DNA of 64,000 bases from Rouxiella chamberiensis. Lineage in GTDB: Bacteria > Pseudomonadota > Gammaproteobacteria > Enterobacterales > Enterobacteriaceae. The notes beneath the pieces are model-generated. The model was not told the origin of the DNA and did no database searches. It worked only from the letters and a program-made list of their open reading frames with translations. Numbering within the stretch: the first letter of the stretch is position 1; each line of letters opens with the position of its first letter. Both the position numbers and the translations under genes were made by a program. Where the stretch lies: assembly GCF_026967475.1 (NCBI RefSeq), contig NZ_CP114058.1, forward strand, positions 2,542,001 through 2,606,000. The letters run 5' to 3'. This document shows positions 30,005-39,977 of this stretch, one piece after another.

Positions 30005-31006
30005 TTAGTGATGCAGTTCGATAATCGTGACCCACATTGCGCCCTTGCCCACCGGATAATGCTTCAGCGTGCTCAGTTTGCCGCTGGCCGGGTCAATTTG
30101 TGCCACTTCGATATCATCGGCCTTCTGACCGGCAGTGATCACAAATTTACCGCTGTTGTCGATATTGAAACCGCGTGGCTGTTTCTGGGTGGCGTGATGC
30201 CCCACCAGCGTCAGTTCACCGCCGTCTGCGGACACTTTCATTATCGCAAGCAGACTTGAGGTGCGCTCGGACGCATACAGATAGTTGCCGTCCGGCGTAA
30301 TGTGCAGGTCTGCGGTCCAGCGATCGCCGGTAAAGTCGGCAGGAATGATATCCAGCGACTGCACGTTTTTGTATTCGCCGCTGGTGACCTCTTTCTGGTA
30401 GACGTCGACGGTGCCGTTCAGTTCGTTGGCACAGTAGGCAAAGTGCTGATTCGGGTGGAAAGCCATATGACGCGGACCCGCGCCCTCGACGGTGCTCAAC
30501 TGCACAGGTTGGTGAGGCGTCGCTTCACCCTGCTCGCTGAAATCGTACAGGCGAATGTGGTCTTCTTTCAGTGCGGGGATAAGCAGCAGCTGATTGGTGG
30601 GATCAATGTTGGCCGAATGCGGTGCCTGAAGGTTTTCCAGAACCTGCTGCGGAGCCAGCGCCACGCCGTCTTTGCCGATAGGATGAATGCTGACGTTGTT
30701 GTAGCTGTACGAGGCGCTGAACACGAAACGGCCCTGCAAATCGATACCCAGATGCGTGGGACTGCCCGGCAGCGGCGCCATGCCTGCCTGTTCCAGCTTG
30801 CCGTCGTCGGCAATGTGATAAGTCAGTACTGCAAACTCGGGACGCACGCCGACATAGAGATGGCGGGCATCCGGCGACGCGACCATCGGCTGTACCTGAC
30901 CCGGCACCTCGACGACTTGCAGCAGCGCCAGCTCGCCGTTGTCATGCAGGGTATAGGCGTGGATCTGCTGGCTGTCCGGGCTGGCAACATAAACGACTTG
31001 TTTCAT
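30005..31006 (-). CDS. pgl: 6-phosphogluconolactonase
   Basis: Beta-propeller lactonase of the YbhE type, hydrolysing 6-phosphogluconolactone in the pentose phosphate pathway. It starts '[16 protein letters not shown]' with AAGGAG five bases upstream of the second of two adjacent ATGs. It has 333 residues (E. coli 331). Conserved blades include '[13 protein letters not shown]', '[15 protein letters not shown]', '[14 protein letters not shown]' and '[13 protein letters not shown]'. Convergent with ybhC, divergent from ybhA, as in E. coli. Confidence 0.95.
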   Translation of the reverse strand: MKQVVYVASPDSQQIHAYTLHDNGELALLQVVEVPGQVQPMVASPDARHLYVGVRPEFAVLTYHIADDGKLEQAGMAPLPGSPTHLGIDLQGRFVFSASYSYNNVSIHPIGKDGVALAPQQVLENLQAPHSANIDPTNQLLLIPALKEDHIRLYDFSEQGEATPHQPVQLSTVEGAGPRHMAFHPNQHFAYCANELNGTVDVYQKEVTSGEYKNVQSLDIIPADFTGDRWTADLHITPDGNYLYASERTSSLLAIMKVSADGGELTLVGHHATQKQPRGFNIDNSGKFVITAGQKADDIEVAQIDPASGKLSTLKHYPVGKGAMWVTIIELHH

Positions 31007-31188
31007 CATATCTCCTTATTAACGCTGAAATCGGTTTCGTTCGGTTTTGTTTAAATTAGCTGTTCATCAGCTTAGCAGCATACCCCCTGCCAAGCCATTA
31101 GCCCCTGATGCGAGGTTTTATCCTTGTGCGTTAAGGTGTAACATCGATAGCCTTGTTTTTATCCACCGACTGACTGCTGGAACCGCTC

Positions 31189-32007
31189 ATGACTTATCGC
31201 GTAATCGCGCTCGATCTCGACGGCACGCTGCTTGACCGTCAAAAACGAATTCTTCCCGAATCACTTTCTGCACTGGCTGATGCACGCGCCGCAGGGATTA
31301 AGGTCATTATTGCGACCGGACGTCACCATGTAGCGATCCACCCTTTTTATCAGGCGCTTGCGCTAGATACGCCCGCTATCTGCTGTAACGGCACCTACCT
31401 TTACGACTATCAGGCACGCAAGGTCATCACCTCCGACCCGATGGACAAGATAAAGGCCAAAAAAGTGGTCGACCTGCTGGAGTATTACGGGATTCACGGG
31501 TTGCTGTACGTTGACGATGCCATGCTTTATCAGCAGCCAAGCGGTCACGTAGAACGGTCGATAGCCTGGGGAAAAACGCTGCCCGAAGGCCAGCAGCCGA
31601 CCATTATTCAGGTTAACAGCCTGCGTGAGGCGGTCGACGACGCGCATTCCGTCTGGAAGTTCGCGACCTCGCACCACGACCTCGACGCGCTGGAAGCCTT
31701 TGCACAACAGGCCGAAAAAGAGCTGGGACTCGCCTGCGAATGGTCATGGCACGATCAGGTCGATATCGCCAAAGGCGGCAACAGTAAAGGGCGTCGTCTA
31801 CAGGAGTGGGTGGAATCCCAGGGCCTGAGCATGGCCGATGTCGTTGCATTCGGTGACAATTACAACGACTTGAGCATGCTTGAAAACGTGGGGCTCGGCG
31901 TTGCGATGGGCAATGCCGATGATGAAATCAAGTCCCGCGCCGGACTGGTCATCGCCGATCACGAACAACCCGGCATCGCCGAGGTTATTCGCAGCAAAGT
32001 GCTGTAA
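31189..32007 (+). CDS. ybhA: Pyridoxal phosphate phosphatase (HAD family) YbhA
   Basis: HAD-superfamily Cof-type phosphatase, 272 residues, the same as E. coli YbhA, which dephosphorylates pyridoxal phosphate and some sugar phosphates. HAD motif I is 'ALDLDGTLLD' (catalytic Asp pair), motif II 'IIATGRHH', and motif IV 'GDNYNDLSML'. It starts at 31189, right after 'GGAACCGCTC'. Divergent from pgl. Confidence 0.94.
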   Translation: MTYRVIALDLDGTLLDRQKRILPESLSALADARAAGIKVIIATGRHHVAIHPFYQALALDTPAICCNGTYLYDYQARKVITSDPMDKIKAKKVVDLLEYYGIHGLLYVDDAMLYQQPSGHVERSIAWGKTLPEGQQPTIIQVNSLREAVDDAHSVWKFATSHHDLDALEAFAQQAEKELGLACEWSWHDQVDIAKGGNSKGRRLQEWVESQGLSMADVVAFGDNYNDLSMLENVGLGVAMGNADDEIKSRAGLVIADHEQPGIAEVIRSKVL

Positions 32008-32013
32008 CGAGTA

Positions 32014-32046
32014 AAAGCCCGCCCACCTGCGCGGGCTTTGTTTTTT
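32014..32046. terminator. Bidirectional terminator between ybhA and modC
   Basis: A 9-bp stem AAAGCCCGC/GCGGGCTTT with an 8-nt loop, followed by G and six T on the plus strand and by TTTT on the minus strand. Confidence 0.88.
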
Positions 32047-32062
32047 CTCACTCATGCCGGAG

Positions 32063-33139
32063 CTAGCTGCGGCTTAGCGACACACTTTTAATCTGCGCAT
32101 AAAGCGATTGTCCCGGCGCGATGGCGAGTTCGTCGCGCGCCCACGGGGTGATTTTGGCCCACAGAACATGCCCTCCGACCCGAAGCTTGACGTCGATGGC
32201 TGTCTCGCTTTCCAGCAACTCGACCACCTGCGCCGGTAGAATATTGCGAATACTGCTGGTATTTGCCTGCGGTTGCAGCACCAGCGAGACGTCGGCAGCC
32301 TGCACCCGAATACGCATCGTGGTACCGGGCGTTGCCGCAACTTTCGGGATCCATAGCCGTTCGTCGCCCAGCGCCAACGCCGTCATGCTGTAATGCGGAT
32401 GATGCTCGATAACCTCGACATTGAGCACGCTGCTCTGCTCCTCGCGCGGCAGCCACGGGCGCATCACGCTGCTTGCCCACACTTCCTCGACATCGCCCAG
32501 CGCCAGCACCTTGCCCTTGTCCAGAATCAGCACCTTATCGGCGAGTTGCAGAATTTCATCCATGCTGTGTGTCACGTAAAGAATGGGAATGTTTATTTCA
32601 CGAGCGAGCCGTTCGAGATAAGGCAGCAACTCGCGTTTGCGAGGCTGATCCAGCGCCGCCAGCGGTTCGTCCATCAACAGCAGTTCCGGCCCGCTAAGCA
32701 GCGCACGACCAATGGCGACCCGCTGTTTTTCACCGCCGGAGAGGGTTAACGGATAACGATGGAGCAGCGCCTCGATACCGAGCAACTCGACGATACTGTC
32801 GAAACGTGGGCGCAGGGCGGGCACCATGCCGTATTGCAGGTTGCCGCGAACCCGATAGTGCGGAAACAGCCGCGCATCCTGAAACACATAGCCAATCCGC
32901 CGTTTTTCGGGCGGCATGAAAACGGCGGGCTGCCCTGCTCCCGTTTGCCGTGAAAGCACCCGATCGTTGAGAATAATCGATCCGCTATCGGGGCGTGTCA
33001 GACCCGCAATGGCATTGATGAGCGAGGTCTTGCCAGCTCCCGACAGGCCAAAAATGGCGGTAATGCCTTTTTCCGGCAGCACCGCCTGCACCTCGAGGGT
33101 CAAATCGCCTACCCGCTGGCTGAAATCAAGCGTCAGCAT
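32063..33139 (-). CDS. modC: Molybdate ABC transporter ATPase
   Basis: ATPase of the molybdate importer, 358 residues (E. coli 352). It has Walker A '[10 protein letters not shown]', Q-loop '[12 protein letters not shown]', signature '[15 protein letters not shown]', Walker B '[12 protein letters not shown]' and a C-terminal molybdate-binding TOBE/MOP domain (last 70 residues). The start at 33139 ('[13 protein letters not shown]') matches ModC and overlaps the end of modB by 14 bp. A much longer open frame upstream is only modB sequence read out of frame. Confidence 0.95.
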   Translation of the reverse strand: MLTLDFSQRVGDLTLEVQAVLPEKGITAIFGLSGAGKTSLINAIAGLTRPDSGSIILNDRVLSRQTGAGQPAVFMPPEKRRIGYVFQDARLFPHYRVRGNLQYGMVPALRPRFDSIVELLGIEALLHRYPLTLSGGEKQRVAIGRALLSGPELLLMDEPLAALDQPRKRELLPYLERLAREINIPILYVTHSMDEILQLADKVLILDKGKVLALGDVEEVWASSVMRPWLPREEQSSVLNVEVIEHHPHYSMTALALGDERLWIPKVAATPGTTMRIRVQAADVSLVLQPQANTSSIRNILPAQVVELLESETAIDVKLRVGGHVLWAKITPWARDELAIAPGQSLYAQIKSVSLSRS

Positions 33140-33830
33140 CAGCCCCCAAACGCCTGCGGCTACGTTTTGCCAGCAGATCGGAAAACAGCAGGGCCGCCAG
33201 TGACAATAGGATAGCCAATACGCAGAGTCTGGCCGCTGCACCTTCCGCGCCGGGCGTTTGAATAAGCGTGTACATTGCCAGCGGAATGGTGCGCGTTTCA
33301 CCGGGAATATTGGAGACAAAAGTGATAGTGGCGCCGAACTCGCCCAGCGAACGGGCAAAGGCCAGCACGGAACCCACGATAATTCCGGGCAACGAGAGCG
33401 GCAGTGTCAGCGTGAAAAACACTTTCCACGGCGAGGCCCCCAGCGTTTTCGCCGCCTGTTCGAGACGGGTATCGATAGCTTCGATAGATTGGCGGATTGC
33501 CCGCACCATCAGCGGAAACGCCATTACTGCCGCGGCCAGCACCGCGCCTTTCCAGTTAAAGCTGACGCTGAAACCAAACCAGTCATACAATCGCTCGCCG
33601 ATAAATCCCTTGCGCCCCATCGCCACCAGCAGCAGATAACCAATCACCACCGGCGGCAACACCAGAGGCAAATGGATGATGCTGTCAAACAGTGACTTGC
33701 CCGGAAATCGGCAGCGCACCAGCACCCACGCGGTGAGAATGCCCAGCGGCAGGCTGACTATCACCGCCAGACCGGCGATTTTCAGGCTCAGAATAACGGC
33801 CTGCCATTCAGCGTCGCTCAGCAGCATCAA
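33126..33830 (-). CDS. modB: Molybdate ABC transporter permease
   Basis: Inner-membrane permease, 234 residues (E. coli 229), with five or so hydrophobic segments. The ABC-coupling EAA loop appears as '[21 protein letters not shown]'. It begins four bases within the modA stop (ATGA overlap) and ends inside modC, so the three genes are translationally coupled. Confidence 0.95.
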   Translation of the reverse strand: MMLLSDAEWQAVILSLKIAGLAVIVSLPLGILTAWVLVRCRFPGKSLFDSIIHLPLVLPPVVIGYLLLVAMGRKGFIGERLYDWFGFSVSFNWKGAVLAAAVMAFPLMVRAIRQSIEAIDTRLEQAAKTLGASPWKVFFTLTLPLSLPGIIVGSVLAFARSLGEFGATITFVSNIPGETRTIPLAMYTLIQTPGAEGAAARLCVLAILLSLAALLFSDLLAKRSRRRLGADADA

Positions 33831-34597
33831 CGCGGCGTAAAGCCATATTGCCTGAAGATGGCACCGGCCGCCGGGGTCTTCAGATAGGCTACAAAGGCGC
33901 TCAGCGCCGGACTTTCATGACCTTTCACCACCGCCATCGGATACTCCACCGGCTTGTGACTGGATTCCGGGAAGACGCCCACGACCTTGACATTCTTACT
34001 CGCCACCGCGTCGGAGCCATAAACAATCCCGAGCGGCGATTCGCCCCGCTCCACCAGCGCCAGCGCGCTGCGCACATCGCTCGACGGTGCGAGTTTTGGC
34101 TCGAGTGCCGTCCACGCGCCCAGATTTTGCAGCGCCTCTCTGGCATAAATCCCCGCGGGCACGTGCGCCGGATCGCCAACCGCCAGCAGTCCGCCGTTGA
34201 GCAGCGATTGCCACGGCGTCTGTTTATTGATCTCGATTTTGGTCTGCTTGCTGTCTTTGCCCGCCACCAGCACCAGTTCATTGCCGAGCAGCGTATAACG
34301 GGTGTTGTCGACCATCAGTTGCTTGCCGACGGTATAATCCATCCACTGCTGATCGGCGGAAATAAACAGATCGGCGGGCGCGCCCTGCTCAATCTGCTTG
34401 GCAAGCGTAGAGGATGAGGCAAACGACGAGACAATCTGCACTTCTTTGCCCTGCTGATATTGATCGGCAATTTTTTGCAGGGCATTGGTCAATGAGGCCG
34501 CCGCGAAAACGGTAATTTTGTCGGCCGCCTGCGCCTGCGTGAACATTCCGGTCGCCAGCACGGCAACGGCCAATCCTTTACCCAGAGAGATGCGCAT
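33827..34597 (-). CDS. modA: Molybdate-binding periplasmic protein
   Basis: Periplasmic molybdate/tungstate receptor, 256 residues (E. coli 257). A signal peptide ends at 'AQAADK' (about residue 23), followed by 'ITVFAAASLTNALQKIA' and 'VSSFASSSTLAKQIEQGAPAD', which supply the oxyanion-binding serines. The start at 34597 is preceded by AAGGA; an upstream in-frame start would disrupt the signal peptide. It is the first gene of modABC, behind a ModE box. Confidence 0.96.
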   Translation of the reverse strand: MRISLGKGLAVAVLATGMFTQAQAADKITVFAAASLTNALQKIADQYQQGKEVQIVSSFASSSTLAKQIEQGAPADLFISADQQWMDYTVGKQLMVDNTRYTLLGNELVLVAGKDSKQTKIEINKQTPWQSLLNGGLLAVGDPAHVPAGIYAREALQNLGAWTALEPKLAPSSDVRSALALVERGESPLGIVYGSDAVASKNVKVVGVFPESSHKPVEYPMAVVKGHESPALSAFVAYLKTPAAGAIFRQYGFTPR

Positions 34598-34624
34598 TGA
34601 TTTTCCTTGAAGTGAGAAACCTGT

Positions 34625-34652
34625 ATCGTTATGTAAACGATAATATAGCGTG
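34625..34652 (-). promoter_or_regulatory. ModE operator upstream of modA
   Basis: An inverted pair CGTTATGT (34627-34634) and ATATAGCG (34643-34650) spaced by 8 bp matches the ModE operator pattern CGNTATATA-N-TATATANCG. It lies 30 bp before modA, where ModE-molybdate should repress modABC. Confidence 0.75.
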
Positions 34653-34736
34653 GAAAAATGCCGAGACAACGGCTTTGGGCGAAATAGGGATAAAAAACCC
34701 GGCACGGGGCCAGGTGTTTTAATCGGAGTGCAGGCT

Positions 34737-34892
34737 TCAGGTCTTGGGTTCGCTGCGGGACTCTTTTGGATGTCCGATTTTCGAAATCACATTGAACAGC
34801 TCGCCCATGCCATAAATCAGCCCCAGAATAAGGGCGATAAAGATCGGGACCATGAGGATGGCGAACAGCAAACTTTCTAAAAGTTCTAACAT
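34737..34892 (-). CDS. acrZ: AcrAB-TolC multidrug efflux pump accessory protein
   Basis: A 51-residue single-span membrane protein homologous to E. coli AcrZ (YbhT, 49 residues). It begins '[18 protein letters not shown]' and continues '[14 protein letters not shown]', then has a charged C-terminal tail. In E. coli AcrZ binds AcrB and tunes which drugs the pump exports. It is too short for common ORF cut-offs. Its position between modE and modA, on the modA strand, is the same as in E. coli. The ATG at 34892 follows an AGAGGT-type ribosome-binding site. Confidence 0.95.
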   Translation of the reverse strand: MLELLESLLFAILMVPIFIALILGLIYGMGELFNVISKIGHPKESRSEPKT

Positions 34893-35115
34893 AAAGACCT
34901 CTTTGTGCTGGCTTGCAACGCCCGGAAGGCGAAAGTAAAAATATGTTACTAATCTTAACAGCGAATTTGCGCAATTACTTTAGCTTTTCACCCACTCGCC
35001 GACGGAATACCGCCGCAGAGCAGTTTAAGTCATCGTCTCAATCGGCGACAATAGCGCATTACGCCCTTCTCGATCGCACCCGCGACATTTTTTACGCCAA
35101 GGTTGGACCCTATTT

Positions 35116-35899
35116 ATGCAAGCTGAAATTCTGTTAACCCTGAAACTCCAGCAGCGAATCTTTGCCGATCCACGGCGTATCGAACTGCTGAAACAGGTGA
35201 AGATCACCGGGTCTATCAGTCAGGGGGCCAAGCTCGCCGGCATAAGTTACAAGAGCGCCTGGGATGCCATCAACGAGATGAATCAACTCGCCGACCAGAC
35301 GCTGGTCGAGCGCAATACCGGCGGCAAAGGCGGCGGCGGTGCGGAGCTGACGCGCTATGGCGAGCGTCTGATTCAACTTTATGAGCTGCTGGCGCAGATT
35401 CAGCAGAAAGCTTTTGATGTGCTAAAAGACGATGCCCTGCCGCTGGACAGTCTGCTGGCGGCCATTTCCCGCTTTTCACTGCAAACCAGCGCCCGCAATC
35501 AGTTGTTCGGCACGGTTATCGAACGCGATCATGAAGCCGTACAGCAGCATATCGACGTCCTGCTTGCCGACGGAAAAACGCGAATTCGCGCCGCCCTGAC
35601 CGAACCAGAGTGCCGATCGTCTGTCGCTGAGTCCGGGTAAGGAAATTCTGGTGCTTATCAAGGCACCGTGGATAACCCTGAGTCATCAGGCAGATAACGC
35701 CGACAACGCGCTGGCCGGCACGGTGCAGAGCATTCAGCGCGGTCACGACAACAGCGAAGTGCTGATTACCCTCGACGCGGGCGAAACGCTCTGTGCTACG
35801 GTCGCGAATGCAACACTTGCCAAACTCGACCTCAAACTCGGCACTGCGCTGTTTGCCCAGTTCGATGCTGACCAGGTCATCGTCGCCACCCTCTGTTAA
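35116..35899 (+). CDS. modE: Molybdenum-dependent transcriptional regulator, one frameshift
   Basis: ModE senses molybdate and represses modABC. The N-terminal winged helix ('QGAKLAGISYKSAWDAINEM') is followed by two MOP-type molybdate-binding domains ('RNQLFGTVIERDHEAVQQHI' and 'ALAGTVQSIQRGHDNSEVLI'). The frame breaks at CC 35605-35606, between the two MOP domains. Removing one C gives 'TEQSADRLSLSPGKEILVLI' and 260 residues (E. coli 262). Divergent from acrZ-modABC. The second MOP domain alone would not be translated from this sequence as written. Confidence 0.93.
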
Positions 35900-36070
35900 T
35901 ATACTTTTATTTCAATATCTTGCAAAAATAGCGCTGACAGTTTGCAGAATTGTCAATTGACTTGGGACGGGGATGCGCTTATTCCTGAAATCCATAATGA
36001 TTCCTTTTCACAAGAATCTCAGGGCCGGTATTGGCGAATCGTCCCCAAGTCATAAGCAGGCAGGAGCATC

Positions 36071-37540
36071 ATGTCATCTCTACACATTTCACAGGCGATT
36101 TTTCGCCTTGGCGATACTCGCACCCTTAACCTCGCCGAAGTAACCCTGAATCAGGGCGAATCCTGGGCGTTTGTCGGTGCCAATGGCAGCGGTAAATCCG
36201 CATTGGCACGCGCGATTGCCGGTTCTTTGACGCTGCTTGGAGGCAGTCGTTGCAACGAGTTTGGCAACGTGGTTCGTCTCTCTTTCGAACAGTTGCAAAA
36301 ACTGGTGGCCGAAGAATGGCAGCGCAATAATACGGATCTGCTTGGCGCAGACGAAGACGACACGGGCCGCACCACCGCAGAAATCATTCAGGAACAGGTC
36401 AGGGATGCGGCACGCTGCGAAAAATTGGCCGCCCAGTTCGGCATCGCGCATTTACTGAACCGCCGCTTTAAATATCTCTCAACCGGCGAGACGCGCAAGA
36501 CGCTGCTCTGCCAGGTATTGATGCAACAGCCCGACCTTCTGGTGTTGGACGAACCTTTCGACGGACTGGACGTGAATGCGCGTCAACAGCTGACCCAGAT
36601 GCTGTCCGAACTGTTCGCGCACGGGCAAACGATGGTGCTGGTGTTAAATCGTTTCGACGATATTCCGGAATTTGTGCAACATGTCGGTGTGCTGGCGGAC
36701 TGCACGCTGGCTTCGGTGGGCGCGCGACAGCAGATTTTGTCCGACGCGCTGATTGCGCAGTTGGCGCACAGTGAAAATCTGGCCGGAATGCAGCTTCCTG
36801 AAAGTGAAGATCCGACCAGCAAGGTTTCGCCACCCCAGGATCAACCGCTGATCGTCTTGAACAACGGCGTGGTGCAATATAATGACAAACCTATTCTGCA
36901 CGGCCTGAGCTGGCGGGTCGAAGCAGGTCAGCATTGGCAGATTGTCGGGCAGAACGGTGCAGGGAAATCGACCCTGCTGAGCCTGATAACAGGCGACCAC
37001 GCGCAGGGATACAGCAACGATCTCACGCTGTTTGGCCGTCGTCGCGGCAGCGGGGAAACCATCTGGGACATCAAGCGGCATATCGGTTATGTCAGCAGCA
37101 GCCTGCATCTCGATTATCGGGTCAGTGCTTCCGTGCGCAATGTCATTCTGTCGGGCTTCTTTGATTCGATTGGCATTTATCAGGCGGTATCGGACAGGCA
37201 GCAGCAGTTGACCACGCAATGGCTGGAGCGGCTCGGGCTTGGCGGGTCGCTGGCGGATACGCCTTTCCACAGTTTGTCGTGGGGCCAGCAACGTTTGGCG
37301 CTCATTGCCCGCGCGCTGGTCAAACACCCCGCACTGCTTATTCTCGATGAACCGCTTCAAGGGCTGGATCCCCTTAACCGGCAGCTGGTACGTCGTTTTA
37401 TCGACGTGCTGATTGGCGAGGGCAACACGCAGTTGCTGTTTGTTTCCCACCATGCCGAAGACGCGCCGCAGTGCATTACGCACCGCCTGAGTTTTATCCC
37501 CGAGGGAGAGATTTATACTTACCGCACAGAGGCGCTTTAG
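36071..37540 (+). CDS. modF: ModF-type dual ABC ATPase
   Basis: A 489-residue protein with two ABC ATPase domains (E. coli ModF 490). The first has Walker A 'VGANGSGKSA' and 'LLVLDEPFDGLD'; the second has 'VGQNGAGKST', signature-like 'LSWGQQRLALIARAL' and 'LLILDEPLQGLD'. It has no membrane segments. It lies downstream of modE as in E. coli, where it forms an operon with modE. The role in molybdate physiology is not settled. Confidence 0.94.
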   Translation: MSSLHISQAIFRLGDTRTLNLAEVTLNQGESWAFVGANGSGKSALARAIAGSLTLLGGSRCNEFGNVVRLSFEQLQKLVAEEWQRNNTDLLGADEDDTGRTTAEIIQEQVRDAARCEKLAAQFGIAHLLNRRFKYLSTGETRKTLLCQVLMQQPDLLVLDEPFDGLDVNARQQLTQMLSELFAHGQTMVLVLNRFDDIPEFVQHVGVLADCTLASVGARQQILSDALIAQLAHSENLAGMQLPESEDPTSKVSPPQDQPLIVLNNGVVQYNDKPILHGLSWRVEAGQHWQIVGQNGAGKSTLLSLITGDHAQGYSNDLTLFGRRRGSGETIWDIKRHIGYVSSSLHLDYRVSASVRNVILSGFFDSIGIYQAVSDRQQQLTTQWLERLGLGGSLADTPFHSLSWGQQRLALIARALVKHPALLILDEPLQGLDPLNRQLVRRFIDVLIGEGNTQLLFVSHHAEDAPQCITHRLSFIPEGEIYTYRTEAL

Positions 37541-37712
37541 CCGCGCCTGCGGTTTTAGCCCGAGAATCGCAAGGCAACGCGCGGTTCATTGGCAGACGTT
37601 GCACCTAAGGCGGCGTCTGCCGTAGCCCATCAACCCCCAACGCGTTGGCTGAAACCCGCCGCATCCATCGACTTAGTGTTTGCATCAACGCAATTTAACA
37701 CCAAAAATCGTG

Positions 37713-37728
37713 CTGTAAGCGATTACAC
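37713..37728 (+). promoter_or_regulatory. GalR/GalS-type operator, upstream site
   Basis: CTGTAAGCGATTACAC matches the gal operator consensus GTGTAANCGNTTACAC in all but the first base. It is 174 bp before galE, in a 361-bp gap with no gene. Confidence 0.8.
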
Positions 37729-37811
37729 TCCTACTCTACTCTCGCTTGTACGCGTTTTAAATCTTCCGTTTTCTCCCATAGCATGGCACTGGCACGAGTG
37801 ATAAACTACAA

Positions 37812-37827
37812 GTGTAAACGATACCAT
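37812..37827 (+). promoter_or_regulatory. GalR/GalS-type operator, downstream site
   Basis: GTGTAAACGATACCAT resembles the E. coli external gal operator. Its centre is 99 bp from the other site, close to the OE-OI spacing that permits repression by DNA looping in E. coli. Here both lie upstream of galE, not inside it. Confidence 0.75.
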
Positions 37828-37901
37828 TTTTTAGGATGGATCACCTTTTTGCGCCGCACAGCGTGATATTGTTGTCCTAAGTTAATCTTCAAGGAGTCGA
37901 T

Positions 37902-38918
37902 ATGTATGTTCTCGTCACAGGTGGTAGCGGTTACATTGGTAGCCATACCTGCGTTCAACTGATTGAAGCAGGCTATCAGCCCATCATTCTGGATAACCTT
38001 TGCAACAGTAAAGCGAGCGTTCTTGAGCGCATTACTACGCTGACAGGCAAAACGCCGGTGCTGGTTGAAGGCGATATCCGCGACCGCGCGCTGCTCGACA
38101 AAATCTTCAGCGACTATGCCATTCACTCGGTCATCCACTTTGCCGGTTTGAAAGCCGTGGGCGAGTCGGTCAGCAAGCCGATGGAATACTATGACAACAA
38201 TGTCTACGGATCTCTGGTTCTGGTCGAAGCCATGCGCGCCGCCGGTGTCACCAACCTGATTTTCAGCTCTTCCGCGACCGTGTATGGCGACCAGCCAAAA
38301 ACGCCTTACGTCGAAGACTTCCCGACCGGAACCCCTTCCAGCCCCTATGGTCGCAGCAAGCTGATGGTCGAGCAGATTCTGCAAGACCTGCAACGCGCCG
38401 AACCAGACTGGAGTATTTCCCTGCTGCGCTACTTCAACCCGGTCGGCGCTCATCCGTCGGGCCTGATGGGTGAAGATCCTCAGGGTATTCCGAACAACCT
38501 GATGCCGTTTATCGCGCAGGTTGCCGTAGGTCGTCGCGACTCTCTGTCAGTTTTTGGTGACGATTACGACACGCCGGACGGTACCTGTCTGCGCGACTAC
38601 ATTCACGTCGTTGACCTGGCCGATGGCCACCTTGCCGCCATGAAAACCCTGCACGATAAACCGGGCGTTCATATCTACAACCTCGGTGCCGGTGTCGGCA
38701 AGAGCGTACTCGACGTTATCAACGCCTTCAGCGCCGCCTGCGGCAAGCCGGTGAACTACCACTTTGCGCCGCGTCGCGAAGGCGATCTTCCTGCCTACTG
38801 GGCTGACCCGACCAAGGCGGCCAATGAGCTGAACTGGCGTGTGAGCCGAAATCTGGAAGACATGGCTGCGGATACCTGGCTGTGGCAATCGAAAAATCCA
38901 CAGGGCTATCCGGATTAA
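37902..38918 (+). CDS. galE: UDP-glucose 4-epimerase
   Basis: Interconverts UDP-galactose and UDP-glucose; short-chain dehydrogenase fold. It is 338 residues, identical in length to E. coli. The NAD-binding motif 'TGGSGYIG' is at the N-terminus, and the catalytic Tyr149/Lys153 lie in 'SPYGRSK'. A strong AAGGAG lies before the start. First gene of galETKM. Confidence 0.97.
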   Translation: MYVLVTGGSGYIGSHTCVQLIEAGYQPIILDNLCNSKASVLERITTLTGKTPVLVEGDIRDRALLDKIFSDYAIHSVIHFAGLKAVGESVSKPMEYYDNNVYGSLVLVEAMRAAGVTNLIFSSSATVYGDQPKTPYVEDFPTGTPSSPYGRSKLMVEQILQDLQRAEPDWSISLLRYFNPVGAHPSGLMGEDPQGIPNNLMPFIAQVAVGRRDSLSVFGDDYDTPDGTCLRDYIHVVDLADGHLAAMKTLHDKPGVHIYNLGAGVGKSVLDVINAFSAACGKPVNYHFAPRREGDLPAYWADPTKAANELNWRVSRNLEDMAADTWLWQSKNPQGYPD

Positions 38919-38927
38919 GGAAATAGA

Positions 38928-39977
38928 ATGTCTAGTTTTGATCCCATTGAACATCCCCATCGTCGCTATAACCCGCTGAGCGATCAGTGGGTGCTGGTAA
39001 GTCCACACCGCGCCAGGCGCCCGTGGCAGGGACAGCAGGAAACGCCGTCAAACGAGACGTTGCCCGCGCACGATCCCGACTGTTTCCTGTGTCCGGGCAA
39101 TACCCGCGTCACGGGCGACGTCAACCCTGACTATCAGGGTACGCACGTCTTTACCAACGACTTTGCCGCGTTGATGCCGGACACGCCTTTTGCGCCGGAA
39201 AGCAACGATCCCCTGATGCGCTGTCAGAGCGCGCGCGGCACCAGTCGCGTGATCTGCTTCTCGCCGGATCACAGCAAAACGCTGCCACAGCTTTCCGTTG
39301 ATGCGCTGGAAAAAGTCGTGAAAACCTGGCAGGAGCAGAGCGCCGACCTGGGCAAAGACTATCCGTGGGTTCAGGTCTTCGAGAACAAGGGCGCGGCGAT
39401 GGGATGCTCCAACCCGCATCCTCATGGCCAAATCTGGGCCAACAGTTTCCTGCCGAACGAAGCCGATCGTGAAGACCATCTGCAACGTCAATATCTGGCG
39501 CAGCACGGCTCTTCCATGCTGGTCGATTATGTACAGCGCGAGCAGGCCGACGGCAGCCGCACGGTCGTTGAAACCGAGCACTGGCTGGCAGTCGTGCCTT
39601 ACTGGGCGGCGTGGCCGTTCGAAACCCTGCTGCTGCCGAAAGCCAAAGTGCTTCGTCTTACCGAACTGAGTGACGAGCAGCGTCGTGATCTGGCACTGGC
39701 GCTGAAAAAACTCACCAGCCGTTACGACAACCTGTTCCAGTGTTCTTTCCCGTATTCAATGGGTTGGCACGGCGCGCCCTACAGCGAGGGGGATTACTCG
39801 CACTGGCAGCTGCATGCGCATTTTTATCCGCCATTGCTGCGATCGGCGACGGTACGAAAATTCATGGTCGGCTATGAAATGCTGGCTGAAACCCAACGAG
39901 ATTTGACTGCCGAGCAGGCCGCCGAGCGCCTGCGTGCGGTCAGTGACGTTCATTATCGCGAGGCCGAAGTAAAATGA
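38928..39977 (+). CDS. galT: Galactose-1-phosphate uridylyltransferase
   Basis: Leloir pathway enzyme exchanging UMP between UDP-glucose and galactose-1-phosphate. It is 349 residues (E. coli 348). The HPH nucleophile motif is at residues 164-166 in '[10 protein letters not shown]', and a Zn-binding 'CFLCPGN' is near the N-terminus. It begins 9 bp after galE, and its TGA overlaps the galK start. Confidence 0.97.
   Translation: MSSFDPIEHPHRRYNPLSDQWVLVSPHRARRPWQGQQETPSNETLPAHDPDCFLCPGNTRVTGDVNPDYQGTHVFTNDFAALMPDTPFAPESNDPLMRCQSARGTSRVICFSPDHSKTLPQLSVDALEKVVKTWQEQSADLGKDYPWVQVFENKGAAMGCSNPHPHGQIWANSFLPNEADREDHLQRQYLAQHGSSMLVDYVQREQADGSRTVVETEHWLAVVPYWAAWPFETLLLPKAKVLRLTELSDEQRRDLALALKKLTSRYDNLFQCSFPYSMGWHGAPYSEGDYSHWQLHAHFYPPLLRSATVRKFMVGYEMLAETQRDLTAEQAAERLRAVSDVHYREAEVK

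Noticed and set aside
32063..33358. A 431-residue ModC with an N-terminal extension
   Set aside because: The extra 73 residues are modB sequence in another frame; the family start is at 33139.
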